Origin: Tenericutes bacterium MZ-XQ
GTDB taxonomy: Bacteria > Bacillota_I > Bacilli_A > Acholeplasmatales > Acholeplasmataceae
Assembly (NCBI GenBank): GCA_002838205.1
Contig: CP017950.1
Coordinates: 1,742,858 to 1,806,857, forward strand
DNA length: 64,000 nt
Direction of reading: 5' to 3'
This document shows, one piece after another, positions 8,793 to 17,307 of the stretch (its first letter is position 1; every line of letters begins with the position of its first letter). A program made the position numbers and the translations under genes. Below the pieces are notes generated by a model. It saw only the letters and a program-made list of their open reading frames with translations, searched no databases and was not told the origin of the DNA.

Positions 8793-9839
8793 ATGAATCA
8801 AGCTATAACACCAGAAACATTGTACCCAATCATTCAAACTTTATGTGCTGATGATTATAATGAACTGCTTAAGAAAATGCAGCTGAATCAAAAGATAATC
8901 AATGATGCTGCGAATGCTCTTCATAAAATCATCTTTAGAGAGCGTCGAGTTCCTAACGGATATGTTAGAAACGGTAAGACACCTACTGGTCGTCAAAAGT
9001 ATCTCAATCCTCAAACCAGTAGATCTATTTCAGATACCCATCATTCCATCGTTCGTTACTCCAAGAAGTCATATGAACAGTGGTTGATGTTTATCAAATG
9101 TATGCTCTATGGTCTATCTTTAAGAAAGAGTGCATCTGAAGTTGGGATTTCAACGACTACTGCCTTTGCGTGGCGTCATAAAGTCATCGAAGCGATGAAA
9201 GACTATCAGGAAGTTGTCAAACTGTCTGGGGAAATAGAGATTGATGAAACTTATTTTCTTCTTAACATGAAGGGTCCTTGGAAAGGTAAACAAATGCCAA
9301 GATCTGCTAAGAAGAAAGGTGAACCCGCCGTTTTACGTGGTGTTTCTAATGAACATGTTTGTGTTCTTATCGCACTTGATGAAAATGATCAGGTTTTAAC
9401 GAAGGTCGTTGGTCAAGGAAATCCGTGGAAAGATGATATCTTCGATGCCATTAAAGGTAAGGTTAAAGCGGGTAGTCATATCACATCAGATAGTAAATCA
9501 TCTTATTTTGATATTGCTCATCAATTAGAATGTTCAGTTACACAAATTCCTTCTGGTGAACACACCAAAGATGAATACAGTTTAGGAGTTATTAATAATT
9601 ATCATAGTGAATTAAAAACCTGGTTTAGAAGATTTAGAGGCGTATCTACGAAACATTTAGAGGGTTACTTGATGTGGTTTAGGTTCATGAAGTATTTAAA
9701 GTATCAATTGGAGTATGACAAGCACTTAAATGCGGCATTAAAATATGTCATATCAAACCATGTTTCAATCAAATCAAGTGATATTCATCAAAGAGATTGG
9801 CCTATTGATATTTTTAAGCCATATCAGTATTTATCTTGA
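8793..9839 (+). CDS. IS1595-family (ISXO2-like) transposase of IS-A
   Basis: 348 residues from the ATG at 8793, chosen because AAGGAG lies ten bases upstream; an in-frame TTG at 8754 would fall inside the structured leader. A helix-turn-helix (SLRKSASEVGISTTTAFAWRHK) is followed by the RNase-H-fold catalytic domain: EIDETY, ITSDSK, then the family's NNYHSELKTW and FRGVSTKHLEGYL blocks. The N-terminal region that is normally a zinc ribbon is recognisable (NGKTPTGRQKY...) but its cysteines are missing, so it cannot bind zinc. The stop codon lies within the right inverted repeat. The product should cut and rejoin IS-A ends. Confidence 0.92.
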   Translation: MNQAITPETLYPIIQTLCADDYNELLKKMQLNQKIINDAANALHKIIFRERRVPNGYVRNGKTPTGRQKYLNPQTSRSISDTHHSIVRYSKKSYEQWLMFIKCMLYGLSLRKSASEVGISTTTAFAWRHKVIEAMKDYQEVVKLSGEIEIDETYFLLNMKGPWKGKQMPRSAKKKGEPAVLRGVSNEHVCVLIALDENDQVLTKVVGQGNPWKDDIFDAIKGKVKAGSHITSDSKSSYFDIAHQLECSVTQIPSGEHTKDEYSLGVINNYHSELKTWFRRFRGVSTKHLEGYLMWFRFMKYLKYQLEYDKHLNAALKYVISNHVSIKSSDIHQRDWPIDIFKPYQYLS

Positions 9840-10657
9840 ACACAGTTAATAATAAAAGGAATGTTTGATATAAACGCCAAGACTGGAGCCCATATAAATA
9901 CTGGAATAATAATCCAAATCACAGGCCAATAAAATGCTTCTTTAGTTACTGGATGTACTTTAAAAAAATCAAAAACAAAAATATCAAATATAACTGCAAC
10001 ATTTTGATAATGATCTGGTATCCCAAAGACAAATGATGAGTTTCTAATATTGACATCATAAAAAGTATATGGGTTTATCCATCCAAGTAATAACAAAACA
10101 AACTCATTAATGAAAATGAGTGTTAATGTCATGACAACCATGGCTGAAAAATAGGCTATGCGTTTAAAACTAAAAACATGAAGTTTAAAATATCCCATTA
10201 AAAATGGTGCTAAAAATATGACTAAATGCGCGTAATAAAATCTAACGACATCAAAACTAAATGCATCTTTTCTCCCAAAATAAATACTATCAAAAGTATC
10301 AAAAATTGCTTCTGTTGGATAAAGATATGCTGCAAGTCCTGATGCAATACCCATCACAAGCATATAGTCTCTTAAAACCTTATTTTTTGATAGAAACAGA
10401 AACGGAAATATCAGTGTTGATATCGCGCATATATTTTCAAATGTTACTTTTCTAATCGATCCAGGGAATAACTCATTATATGGTGGAAACAGTAATTTTA
10501 AGAAATGCAGGACAAATGCTGAGACCAAAAGTCCCATAATAAATTTATTTTTAAAAGCATCACTTTTTGTCTTTAAAAAACAAATGGATCCAATAGTGAT
10601 GAGTCCTGCTAAAACAAAATATAAATAGTAATAAAAATTACCAATCTCAACATACAT
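9824..10657 (-). CDS. multi-pass membrane protein of the YwaF/TMEM164 type, 3' end replaced by IS-A
   Basis: 277 residues with about seven hydrophobic segments, resembling bacterial YwaF-like (TIGR02206/TMEM164) proteins of unknown function. The last codons (NCVQDKY and the TGA stop) come from the IS-A right end. Removing IS-A and one copy of the 8-bp duplication restores the frame across the junction as ...IPFIIKRGLSK followed by TGA. Insertion therefore swapped only the last few residues (NCVQDKY for KRGLSK), and the protein may still work. It lies nine bases downstream of the GH17 gene and is probably cotranscribed with it. Two other genes of this style lie in the window (17308-17976 and 25350-26057). 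Family assignment is moderate. Confidence 0.6.
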   Translation of the reverse strand: MYVEIGNFYYYLYFVLAGLITIGSICFLKTKSDAFKNKFIMGLLVSAFVLHFLKLLFPPYNELFPGSIRKVTFENICAISTLIFPFLFLSKNKVLRDYMLVMGIASGLAAYLYPTEAIFDTFDSIYFGRKDAFSFDVVRFYYAHLVIFLAPFLMGYFKLHVFSFKRIAYFSAMVVMTLTLIFINEFVLLLLGWINPYTFYDVNIRNSSFVFGIPDHYQNVAVIFDIFVFDFFKVHPVTKEAFYWPVIWIIIPVFIWAPVLAFISNIPFIINCVQDKY

Positions 10658-10666
10658 ATCTCTACC

Positions 10667-11554
10667 TTACTTTAACTTTCTATTGACATCATATATACCC
10701 CAATGCTTCTCTGGTTCATCCGGGTCATTTGATCCTTTCCATGGCTCATCGAATGCTTCAAAGAAAAAGATGGTGACTTGATCTTTTTCACTCCAAGCTT
10801 GCATTTCTTTTAAATATCTTTTTTGGTTTTCAACATTTGCAATCTCTGCTTTGATTTGTCTAGAACTTGCAGTTGGCCAACCAGCTTCAGTAATAATCAC
10901 TTGTTTATCTTTGTAAAATTCAGAGATTTCTCTATAATCCTCTTTTGAAACATCAGTTGCATCTTCAATATCCTTATTTAACCATGCTGGATATGTATGT
11001 AAACTAATCACATCAACTGCTTTTGCGACTTCTTTTAATTTGGGAATCCAATAAAAAAAGTTTTCACAGTATGTTACAAGCTGTGTCGTATGTTTTTTAA
11101 GTTCATTCACAAAATATAAAACTCTATCTGGACTTACTAAATTTTCATTCCACTCTGGTACTGCTTCATTACCAGCAGATACTGCAACAATAATATCTTT
11201 ATATGCATTTGCTAGTTTAATCAGTTCTTTTAGACTATGTTCATTGTAAGCAATATTCTTTTTAATCTCTTCTTCGGTTAAAAGTCCACCCCACTCACAA
11301 TCAGGATTTGATATTTCTCCTAATAAATCAATACCTAACATAACTTTTAAAGATAGATGATGATCTTTGATGACTTTCAACGCTGTTTGAGCGTGTTCAC
11401 TTGGATCATACATTCTAATATAATCGTAATCTTTTTCTAAAATCAATAAATCTTCTTTTATCTCTTCATATGTCGGATATGTTTTTGTATGTGGACTTTG
11501 TCCTTCGCGATATCCAGAATAACAAATGGCTTTGCCATATGGTAGTTTTTTCAT
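10667..11554 (-). CDS. glycoside hydrolase family 17-like beta-1,3-glucanase
   Basis: 295 residues forming a TIM barrel of the GH17 type, the family of endo- and exo-beta-1,3-glucanases. The acid/base site is visible as VSAGNEAVPE (glutamate after asparagine) near residue 130, and the nucleophile strand as VIITEAGWPT near residue 222. FFFEAFDEPWKG follows, as in fungal and bacterial GH17 enzymes. There is no signal peptide, so the enzyme appears cytoplasmic and would act on imported oligosaccharides. A TATAAT box lies upstream near 11586-11592 on the minus strand. The GH5 enzyme further upstream suggests joint use of beta-glucans such as laminarin fragments. The substrate is inference. Confidence 0.82.
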   Translation of the reverse strand: MKKLPYGKAICYSGYREGQSPHTKTYPTYEEIKEDLLILEKDYDYIRMYDPSEHAQTALKVIKDHHLSLKVMLGIDLLGEISNPDCEWGGLLTEEEIKKNIAYNEHSLKELIKLANAYKDIIVAVSAGNEAVPEWNENLVSPDRVLYFVNELKKHTTQLVTYCENFFYWIPKLKEVAKAVDVISLHTYPAWLNKDIEDATDVSKEDYREISEFYKDKQVIITEAGWPTASSRQIKAEIANVENQKRYLKEMQAWSEKDQVTIFFFEAFDEPWKGSNDPDEPEKHWGIYDVNRKLK

Positions 11555-11622
11555 ATTTTAATACCTCTTTACTCGTTTCTTCCATTATATCAAAAACATG
11601 GGTATTCGCATATGGCTATATG

Positions 11623-11648
11623 AAAAAAAACACCTACTAAAAGGTGCT
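11623..11648 (-). terminator. terminator downstream of the GH5 gene
   Basis: Read leftward, AAAGCACCT, loop TTTAGT, AGGTGTTTT forms a nine-pair stem with one G-U, followed by eight Ts. It lies between the GH5 gene and the promoter of the GH17 gene. Confidence 0.8.
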
Positions 11649-11657
11649 TTAAATTAG

Positions 11658-11835
11658 GTATTCCCCATATATATACTAACAATGAAATACATTAAATAAT
11701 TTAAATCTTCGACATTAAACCTGTTAAATCTTTAAAACATAAAACATAAAACTTATTTTAAATCTATTGAGTTCGTAAATCCCTAAACAATATCTTCAAT
11801 TCAGTTAAAACTAAAAATCTATATATGGGGAATAC
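11658..11835. repeat. long-range 16-bp inverted repeat between the two glucanase genes
   Basis: GTATTCCCCATATATA (11658-11673) recurs as its exact reverse complement at 11820-11835, with 146 AT-rich bases between. There is no reading frame inside and no obvious target duplication outside. It could be a small non-autonomous element or an RNA structure in the GH5 3' untranslated region. Together with the terminator this accounts for the 320-bp gene-free stretch 11555-11878. Confidence 0.5.
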
Positions 11836-11878
11836 ACTTATATCTTACCACATAATTTTTAGATTGCAATATTTTTGA

Positions 11879-12880
11879 CTATAAAAATTTTGAAGGCAGA
11901 ATTGATGCTGCAACTAAACGTTTTAAATCCCATTCTCTATGTGATTCTCTATCAATCTTTAAGTTCCAAAAAAAGTAGCCATATGCTTGTTCGTAAAGAT
12001 ATAACTGTGCATTCGCAAATGCTTTATAATAGAGTTCTTTTTCAAAATCATCTTTGGAGTCAAAATCTCTTAGACCAACAGACCATTCACCAACAATAAC
12101 ATCAACGTATTTTGAAATCTTCTTAATCATGGACAATCGATCTTTTAAGATTAAATCCATGTGTTTCTTTAGGGGAACATTGTGATATCTATCATCAAAA
12201 ACATGATATAAATGCAAGTCGAATAAAACATTTTCTTTACCTTTAAAGAAATCTTTAAAAGCATCATCTTTTGGTCTAAAGGCATCATGAAATACAATCG
12301 GTTTATCTGTGATTTTTCTAAGTTCTTGATAAGCATTCTCATAAAATCTAAGAATGATATTTAAATCAATTGTTACAAACGGCTCATTTAATACTTCAAT
12401 GCCATAAAAGGATTCATATGGATGAAACTCTTGAACTAAGGTTTTTAAAACATCAACAGTTTGATCAATGTTTTTTTGATCTTTATGCCATTCCATTACA
12501 TTTTGAATACCCCCATTATCAAATCCATTTTGACATCCAGGTGCTGTATGCAAATCTAAAAGAATGTTGATTCCATACTTTATCGCCCACTTAAACGCTT
12601 GATGGATATATGCTCTCGATTCAACATATAAATCAGTACCTTGATACCACCAAGGCACTGGTAATCTTACATCCTTGATACCTATTTTGTTTAAGTATTT
12701 AAAATCTTCTTCAGTTATAAATGTTTCATAATGCTTTATCAACTTTTCTTTAGCATTTGGCATTTGTTTCATAAAACATGTTTCATCATGACATCCATCC
12801 AAATCTTCGAAAAGAGCTGGTTTCATCCAATACTCTAAAACGAACCATCCACCTAAGTTTACACCTCTGATTTTTGCCAT
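11879..12880 (-). CDS. glycoside hydrolase family 5 enzyme, exo-beta-1,3-glucanase-like
   Basis: 333 residues. The start RGVNLGGWFVLE, then DVRLPVPWW, LLDLHTAPGCQNGFDNGG, the acid/base strand GIEVLNEPF (near residue 164) and the nucleophile strand VIVGEWSVG (near residue 268) are the GH5 signatures typical of exo-1,3-beta-glucanases related to yeast Exg1. No signal peptide is present, so action is probably cytoplasmic. The ATG follows the TAG stop of the preceding gene directly, with AGGAG inside that gene, so translation is probably coupled. It is last in a run with exonuclease III and a DUF2161 gene, an odd combination with no clear functional link. Substrate class is well supported, exact specificity is not. 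Confidence 0.85.
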   Translation of the reverse strand: MAKIRGVNLGGWFVLEYWMKPALFEDLDGCHDETCFMKQMPNAKEKLIKHYETFITEEDFKYLNKIGIKDVRLPVPWWYQGTDLYVESRAYIHQAFKWAIKYGINILLDLHTAPGCQNGFDNGGIQNVMEWHKDQKNIDQTVDVLKTLVQEFHPYESFYGIEVLNEPFVTIDLNIILRFYENAYQELRKITDKPIVFHDAFRPKDDAFKDFFKGKENVLFDLHLYHVFDDRYHNVPLKKHMDLILKDRLSMIKKISKYVDVIVGEWSVGLRDFDSKDDFEKELYYKAFANAQLYLYEQAYGYFFWNLKIDRESHREWDLKRLVAASILPSKFL

Positions 12881-13555
12881 CTACTTGTTCTCCTGTAATT
12901 GATTTTTTAAACTACTAATCTCTATTTTACCTTTTTCTGTTAACTGATAAATACCTCGATCAACTCTTTCAAAATAGCCATCATAGTTTTTTTGTAAAAT
13001 AGATGCTGCTTTTTCTATACCTGTAGACTCTTTGATTGCTTTTGGTGAAGCTTGCTGGTGTTTCATTAAATAGCTTCCAATGTCAATGACGAGTTCTTTA
13101 TATCTTGTGATTTTTTTACCTCTAGTGCCACCAATATTCTGTTTGTTTTTCCTAAGTTTAAACTCTTGATCAATGTTTTCTAATCTTTTTTTGTATCTAC
13201 TACGGCTTTTATTTCGATCAAACGGAACAGCTTCTATAATGACTTCTGCAGTTTCATGATCAACAACGATAAGTCCAACTTCCAATCTTTTAAGTAGATG
13301 TGTGAAATTTCTATATAGGCTTTTTGATTGATAGATTGCACTTTTCGGAACTGCAATATAAACTTGATCTAAGACTTTCTGTCTATCAATCGCCTGATAT
13401 ATCAGCTTTAAAGAAATTTTAGTTTTAAGTTCAACTCCAATCATCATGTCTTTATGATATGCTAAAACGTCGATATCTTTAATTTCTCCTTTAACATCAA
13501 ACCCTTGTGATAATAATAATTCTTTTACAGGTATAAAAAGTTCGGTTTCTTTCAT
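12881..13555 (-). CDS. DUF2161-like PD-(D/E)XK nuclease-fold protein
   Basis: 224 residues. The N-terminal half shows a restriction-endonuclease-like core: DIDVLAY supplies the acidic residue and GVELKTK the E-x-K motif, followed by a helix and the strand QVYIAVP. The remainder has a basic linker (about 115-150) and a winged-helix-like C-terminus (PKAIKESTGIEKAASILQKNYDGYFERVDRGIYQLTEKG, seen in parts). This fits the DUF2161 family of putative PD-(D/E)XK phosphodiesterases. Its ATG overlaps the stop of the exonuclease III gene by four bases, implying cotranslation and perhaps a shared role in DNA processing. Catalytic activity is inferred from motifs only. Confidence 0.65.
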   Translation of the reverse strand: MKETELFIPVKELLLSQGFDVKGEIKDIDVLAYHKDMMIGVELKTKISLKLIYQAIDRQKVLDQVYIAVPKSAIYQSKSLYRNFTHLLKRLEVGLIVVDHETAEVIIEAVPFDRNKSRSRYKKRLENIDQEFKLRKNKQNIGGTRGKKITRYKELVIDIGSYLMKHQQASPKAIKESTGIEKAASILQKNYDGYFERVDRGIYQLTEKGKIEISSLKNQLQENK

Positions 13556-14313
13556 ATGAGTTCATCCTTAACTATAAGTCCTACAGGACAATGATTACTG
13601 CCTAATACTTGATCATAGATCATACTGTCATCAACCTTATTCATTAGTCTTTTACTGACAATAAAATAATCGATTCTCCATCCGATGTTCTTTAATCTAG
13701 CTTGAAACATATAACTCCACCATGTATATTTCACTGTATTCGGGTATAGACTTCTAAATGTATCTATAAAGCCACTTTCTAAAAGTTTTGACATCTTACC
13801 TCTTTCCTCATCTGTAAAGCCTGGATTTCTTTTATTAGACTCCGGATTCTTTAAATCCATTGGCATATGTGCAACATTTAGATCTCCGGTATAAATCACA
13901 GGTTTAATCGCATCTAGCGAAGTTAAATATGCTCTCATTTGATCTTCAAAATCCATACGTTCATCCAATCTAAGTAACTCTCTTTTAGCGTTTGGAACAT
14001 AACAGTTCACAAAGTAAAAATGATCATATGCTAAAGTGATGACACGTCCCTCATGATTATAGCCTTCACCAAATAATCCGTAAGTTACAGATAGTGGTTT
14101 TTTCTTTGTGTAAATTAACGTTCCTGAATAACCTTTTTTATCTGCATCATTCCAGTATTCGTAATAACCATCAAAACTCCAAGATTTTTGCGACTCTTGC
14201 ATTTTTGTTTCTTGAATCGCAAAAATATCTGCATCTTCTGATCTAAAAAAATCTTCAAAGCCTTTTTGCATTGCTGCTCTAAGTCCATTTACATTCCAAC
14301 TGATGAATTTCAA
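13552..14313 (-). CDS. xth: exodeoxyribonuclease III / AP endonuclease
   Basis: 253 residues, the normal length of the ExoIII/APE1 family. It removes nucleotides from 3' ends and cuts at abasic sites during base excision repair. All family blocks are visible: KFISWNVNGLRA at the start, FAIQETKMQ with the metal-binding glutamate, YSGTLIYTKK, the NCYVPNA strand, TGDLNVAH with the catalytic aspartate and asparagine, and GWRIDYFIVSKRL followed by GSNHCPVGL with the catalytic histidine. It lies 15 bases after the SEC-C gene and overlaps the next gene by four bases. Confidence 0.95.
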   Translation of the reverse strand: MKFISWNVNGLRAAMQKGFEDFFRSEDADIFAIQETKMQESQKSWSFDGYYEYWNDADKKGYSGTLIYTKKKPLSVTYGLFGEGYNHEGRVITLAYDHFYFVNCYVPNAKRELLRLDERMDFEDQMRAYLTSLDAIKPVIYTGDLNVAHMPMDLKNPESNKRNPGFTDEERGKMSKLLESGFIDTFRSLYPNTVKYTWWSYMFQARLKNIGWRIDYFIVSKRLMNKVDDSMIYDQVLGSNHCPVGLIVKDELI

Positions 14314-14328
14314 GTTGCCACATCCTTT

Positions 14329-15966
14329 TTAAGCTTCTGATCTAATAATTTTTAGTATATCTTTTCTATTTTTAGCAATTGGCATTTCCTTTGTTTCATG
14401 ATATATAGTTTTTTTCATAGTTGATCCAATCGTCACGTTAAACGGGTTAATATGAACCAAATATGTTAATACATCTGACAATGGAACTAACTTAAACTTT
14501 ATAATCATTGGAAAATCTCTTGAATCCAAATTTAAAGAAATACCAGAAATAATACCAGAAATATGTAAAATCACATGGTTTTTGATATCCATGACTACTA
14601 ATTTTTGATCTTCGTATGTGATCGCAATACCTTCTATATCATATGCACTTTTTATACCATCAAAAATATCTCTTGAATCTTCATCCATTTTGTATCGTTC
14701 TTGATAAATTGTGAAAATTTCATTGTCTTCATACAACAAATCTCTTAATTTAAAATATGTGTTATCATCTAATTGATCAAATACTTTAAGAGGATCTTTA
14801 TAATGTTTGACGACTCTATATTTTTCATTAACTAAGTATAGTAAATCATAATAAACCTCATAGAATAAATCTCCACGTTCAGGATGAAGAATAGCTTGAT
14901 TATTAACCAAAACATCTTCGTTTGCACAACAGTCTTCGATATTTTTATTACTTCCACATGGACATTTAAGTACTTCTTTTACATATTCATTATAGAAATC
15001 ATTTTTGAAATTTTTATCATTTAATTTTTCTATCAAATCTCTATCAACAACTTCAATAGGATCTCCTTTAAATATCCATCTTGGTAGTTTCACAATAACA
15101 CTATTGTATAATTTTATAGTTTGATCGATATCACCAATAATATCCAAAATCCTATTTATAATATGTTTAAAGGAAAACTCAGTAAAATCATTATTCGCAA
15201 AATGTAAGTCCCTGATTAAATATTCAAGTGAAAATCCGTCGTCTTTTGCGTTCTTTTTAAGGATATCATAAAAAGCATTTTGTGTTGGTTCTAATAAGTT
15301 TAGCCCATTTTTCCCAATTGATTTATACATTTCAAAAGTGTATGGATAGACAGGATGATAATCCCTATATACTTCTCCACTATGATAAAACTCTGGAATG
15401 ACAAACTCAATTTCTTCACTTAAATAGTCTTCATATAGATCGATAAAGAGCTTTGGCAAGAAATAAAGAGCTTCTTCAAAACTTAACTCTATGTCATTTG
15501 GCTTAAGTTGTGAATATATATTTGAAAGATTGTTTTTATCAATTGCTCCTCTAACTTGCATAACTCCTTTAATAAAATAATAAATGTCCTCTAACTCATA
15601 ATCTAATTTTGTAATTTCTTTCTTCTTAATTAAATGCTCTAAGGCGTCTGGAACTTTATAAGTTCTCAAATCTTCATTATAGTAAAGCAAAAACATGTCA
15701 ACTGCTTCTTGGGCCATACGATGATCTTTTAATGTGAAATGCTTAAATTCAATCTCTCGATTAAGCAATTTTTTTAAAAATTGATAGATTTCTGGTCTCA
15801 CATATCCATACAAATGGTCCTTATTTGTGTTTAGTTCTTGATATAATCTAAACACCATCTTTTTTCTAGTTATCTTATCATAGTCACTGTCATCCATAAC
15901 AATATGATGAAATACTGCATAAACATTTTCTTTTGGAATCTTATTTATAAAATCTAGCTTTTCCAT
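14329..15966 (-). CDS. SEC-C motif protein of unknown function
   Basis: 545 residues, mostly helical, without a membrane segment. The only recognised element is a SEC-C zinc-binding motif near residue 337: LKCPCGSNKNIEDCC, the same type of small zinc finger as at the end of SecA. Otherwise I see no known catalytic motif. It heads the leftward run with exonuclease III, the DUF2161 gene and the GH5 gene. Some large SEC-C proteins occur in accessory loci, but a function is not assigned here. Confidence 0.6.
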   Translation of the reverse strand: MEKLDFINKIPKENVYAVFHHIVMDDSDYDKITRKKMVFRLYQELNTNKDHLYGYVRPEIYQFLKKLLNREIEFKHFTLKDHRMAQEAVDMFLLYYNEDLRTYKVPDALEHLIKKKEITKLDYELEDIYYFIKGVMQVRGAIDKNNLSNIYSQLKPNDIELSFEEALYFLPKLFIDLYEDYLSEEIEFVIPEFYHSGEVYRDYHPVYPYTFEMYKSIGKNGLNLLEPTQNAFYDILKKNAKDDGFSLEYLIRDLHFANNDFTEFSFKHIINRILDIIGDIDQTIKLYNSVIVKLPRWIFKGDPIEVVDRDLIEKLNDKNFKNDFYNEYVKEVLKCPCGSNKNIEDCCANEDVLVNNQAILHPERGDLFYEVYYDLLYLVNEKYRVVKHYKDPLKVFDQLDDNTYFKLRDLLYEDNEIFTIYQERYKMDEDSRDIFDGIKSAYDIEGIAITYEDQKLVVMDIKNHVILHISGIISGISLNLDSRDFPMIIKFKLVPLSDVLTYLVHINPFNVTIGSTMKKTIYHETKEMPIAKNRKDILKIIRSEA

Positions 15967-16115
15967 TTAAACAGAGCCCTTACCTTTTTATTTTCATTAT
16001 ACATAAGATCAAGATAAAATGAAACTTATAATGATGAGTTTATCGAGTGCAACTCACTAATCTATAAATATGATGAAAAAAATGGTATAATTTTAATACT
16101 TAGATTAGGGAGTTG

Positions 16116-16460
16116 ATGGTTTTGAAAAAAAGAGTAATTAGCGGTCTTATCATAGGTGCTATTTTAGGTCTTGTCTGCATCGGCGGAGCATATCTTCGTA
16201 TGCCTAATCAAAATGATCCGGTATACTTGTTTTCACTTTGGTATAACAGAGTACTTATGGGATTAGTGATTGGTATTTTAGGTAGAGCTAAAACGATCAA
16301 ATTTACAATACTACGAGGGTTTATTTTAGGTGGTTTGATTTCATATGCCTTTTATGCAACCACAGGTCATCAAGATTTAATCAGCTTTTTAGCTGGATTT
16401 ATATACGGTATCATCATAGACTTAGCACTATACAAATTAGACAAAAAAAGAGGATTATAA
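16116..16460 (+). CDS. small membrane protein
   Basis: About 114 residues with three to four hydrophobic segments (near 6-25, 42-58, 66-82 and 90-106). The start could be ATG 16116 or TTG 16122: AGGGAG at 16106-16112 is closer than usual to the ATG and well spaced for the TTG. A TATAAT box lies at 16086-16091. It is followed after two bases by the purine nucleoside phosphorylase gene and is probably cotranscribed. The family is not recognised; a link to nucleoside handling is only suggested by position. Confidence 0.6.
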   Translation: MVLKKRVISGLIIGAILGLVCIGGAYLRMPNQNDPVYLFSLWYNRVLMGLVIGILGRAKTIKFTILRGFILGGLISYAFYATTGHQDLISFLAGFIYGIIIDLALYKLDKKRGL

Positions 16461-16462
16461 TC

Positions 16463-17278
16463 ATGGATTATCAAAAGATGCTTGAAGCAAAAGATTACAT
16501 TGAACCAAAATTAAAACAAAAACCATGCATAGGTATGATTTTAGGATCGGGATTAGGAAATTTAGTCGATCAAATGACTGACGTCACTGAAATACCATTT
16601 TCTAATATACCTTACTTTAAAACTACTTCTGCAGTTGGACATCAAGGTGTGATAGCTGCTGGATACTTAGAAGGAATTTATGTGATTGCACTCAAGGGTA
16701 GATATCATTATTATGAAGGTCATACATTAAGTGAAGTAACGTTTCCTGTTAGAGTTTTAAAACTACTTGGTGTAGAAACATTGATCATCACAAACAGTTG
16801 TGGTGCAGTGAATAAATCTTTTAATCCAGGTGAACTTATGTTGATTACTGATCACTTAAACTTAACAGGAAATAATCCATTAATTGGAGAAAACATTGCA
16901 GAGCTTGGTCCTAGATTTCCAGATGCCTCTGAAATATATACAAAATCTTTAAGAGAGCTTGCTTTAAAAGTAGCCTTGGATCTAAATATTAAAGTCAACC
17001 AAGGTGTTTATGCCTGGTGGACTGGACCTTCATATGAGACACCAGCAGAAATAAAGATGATTAGAACTTTAGGTGCTGATGCAGTTGGTATGTCCACTGT
17101 TCCTGAAAGCTTAGTCGCATCTCACATGAACATGAAAGTTTTAGGGATTTCTTGTTTGACGAATATGGCTTCAGGAATTCTTGATCAAAAGCTAACTCAT
17201 GATGAAGTCATTGAAGTTGCAGGAAAGGCAAATGCATCATTTTCAAAATTAATCATACATATTATCAAAAGTATATAG
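16463..17278 (+). CDS. punA: purine nucleoside phosphorylase (inosine/guanosine type)
   Basis: 271 residues, matching trimeric purine nucleoside phosphorylases of the PNP/MTAP family, which split inosine and guanosine with phosphate into base and ribose 1-phosphate. Visible landmarks are GMILGSGLGNLVD (phosphate-binding loop), GRYHYYEGH, ITNSCGAVN, GVYAWWTGPSYETPAEI and DAVGMSTVPE, all in the family order. Asparagine in the late CLTNMASG block agrees with 6-oxopurine specificity. It is the second gene of a two-gene unit ending in a strong terminator. With the deoxynucleoside kinase nearby it fits nucleoside salvage, expected in an organism with reduced biosynthesis. Confidence 0.93.
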   Translation: MDYQKMLEAKDYIEPKLKQKPCIGMILGSGLGNLVDQMTDVTEIPFSNIPYFKTTSAVGHQGVIAAGYLEGIYVIALKGRYHYYEGHTLSEVTFPVRVLKLLGVETLIITNSCGAVNKSFNPGELMLITDHLNLTGNNPLIGENIAELGPRFPDASEIYTKSLRELALKVALDLNIKVNQGVYAWWTGPSYETPAEIKMIRTLGADAVGMSTVPESLVASHMNMKVLGISCLTNMASGILDQKLTHDEVIEVAGKANASFSKLIIHIIKSI

Positions 17279-17280
17279 AA

Positions 17281-17305
17281 AACACCTTTTTCAAGGTGTT
17301 TTTTT
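17281..17305. terminator. terminator after purine nucleoside phosphorylase
   Basis: AACACCTT, loop TTTC, AAGGTGTT, followed by five more Ts; it begins three bases after the stop codon. The converging membrane protein gene ends at 17308 and may share it. Confidence 0.85.
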
Positions 17306-17307
17306 AC

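Larger units (their letters stand above)
8572..9847 (+). mobile_element. complete IS1595-like insertion sequence (called IS-A here)
   Basis: A 1276-bp element with 25-bp perfect terminal inverted repeats: left 8572-8596 beginning AACTGTGTTCAAG, right 9823-9847. It is flanked by an exact 8-bp target duplication, AATAATAA, at 8564-8571 and 9848-9855. Eight bases is the duplication length reported for the IS1595 family. The element carries one transposase gene and a 220-bp structured left end. Intact repeats, an intact transposase and an exact target duplication point to recent transposition. It is inserted in the 3' end of the leftward membrane protein gene at 9824-10657. Confidence 0.93.
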
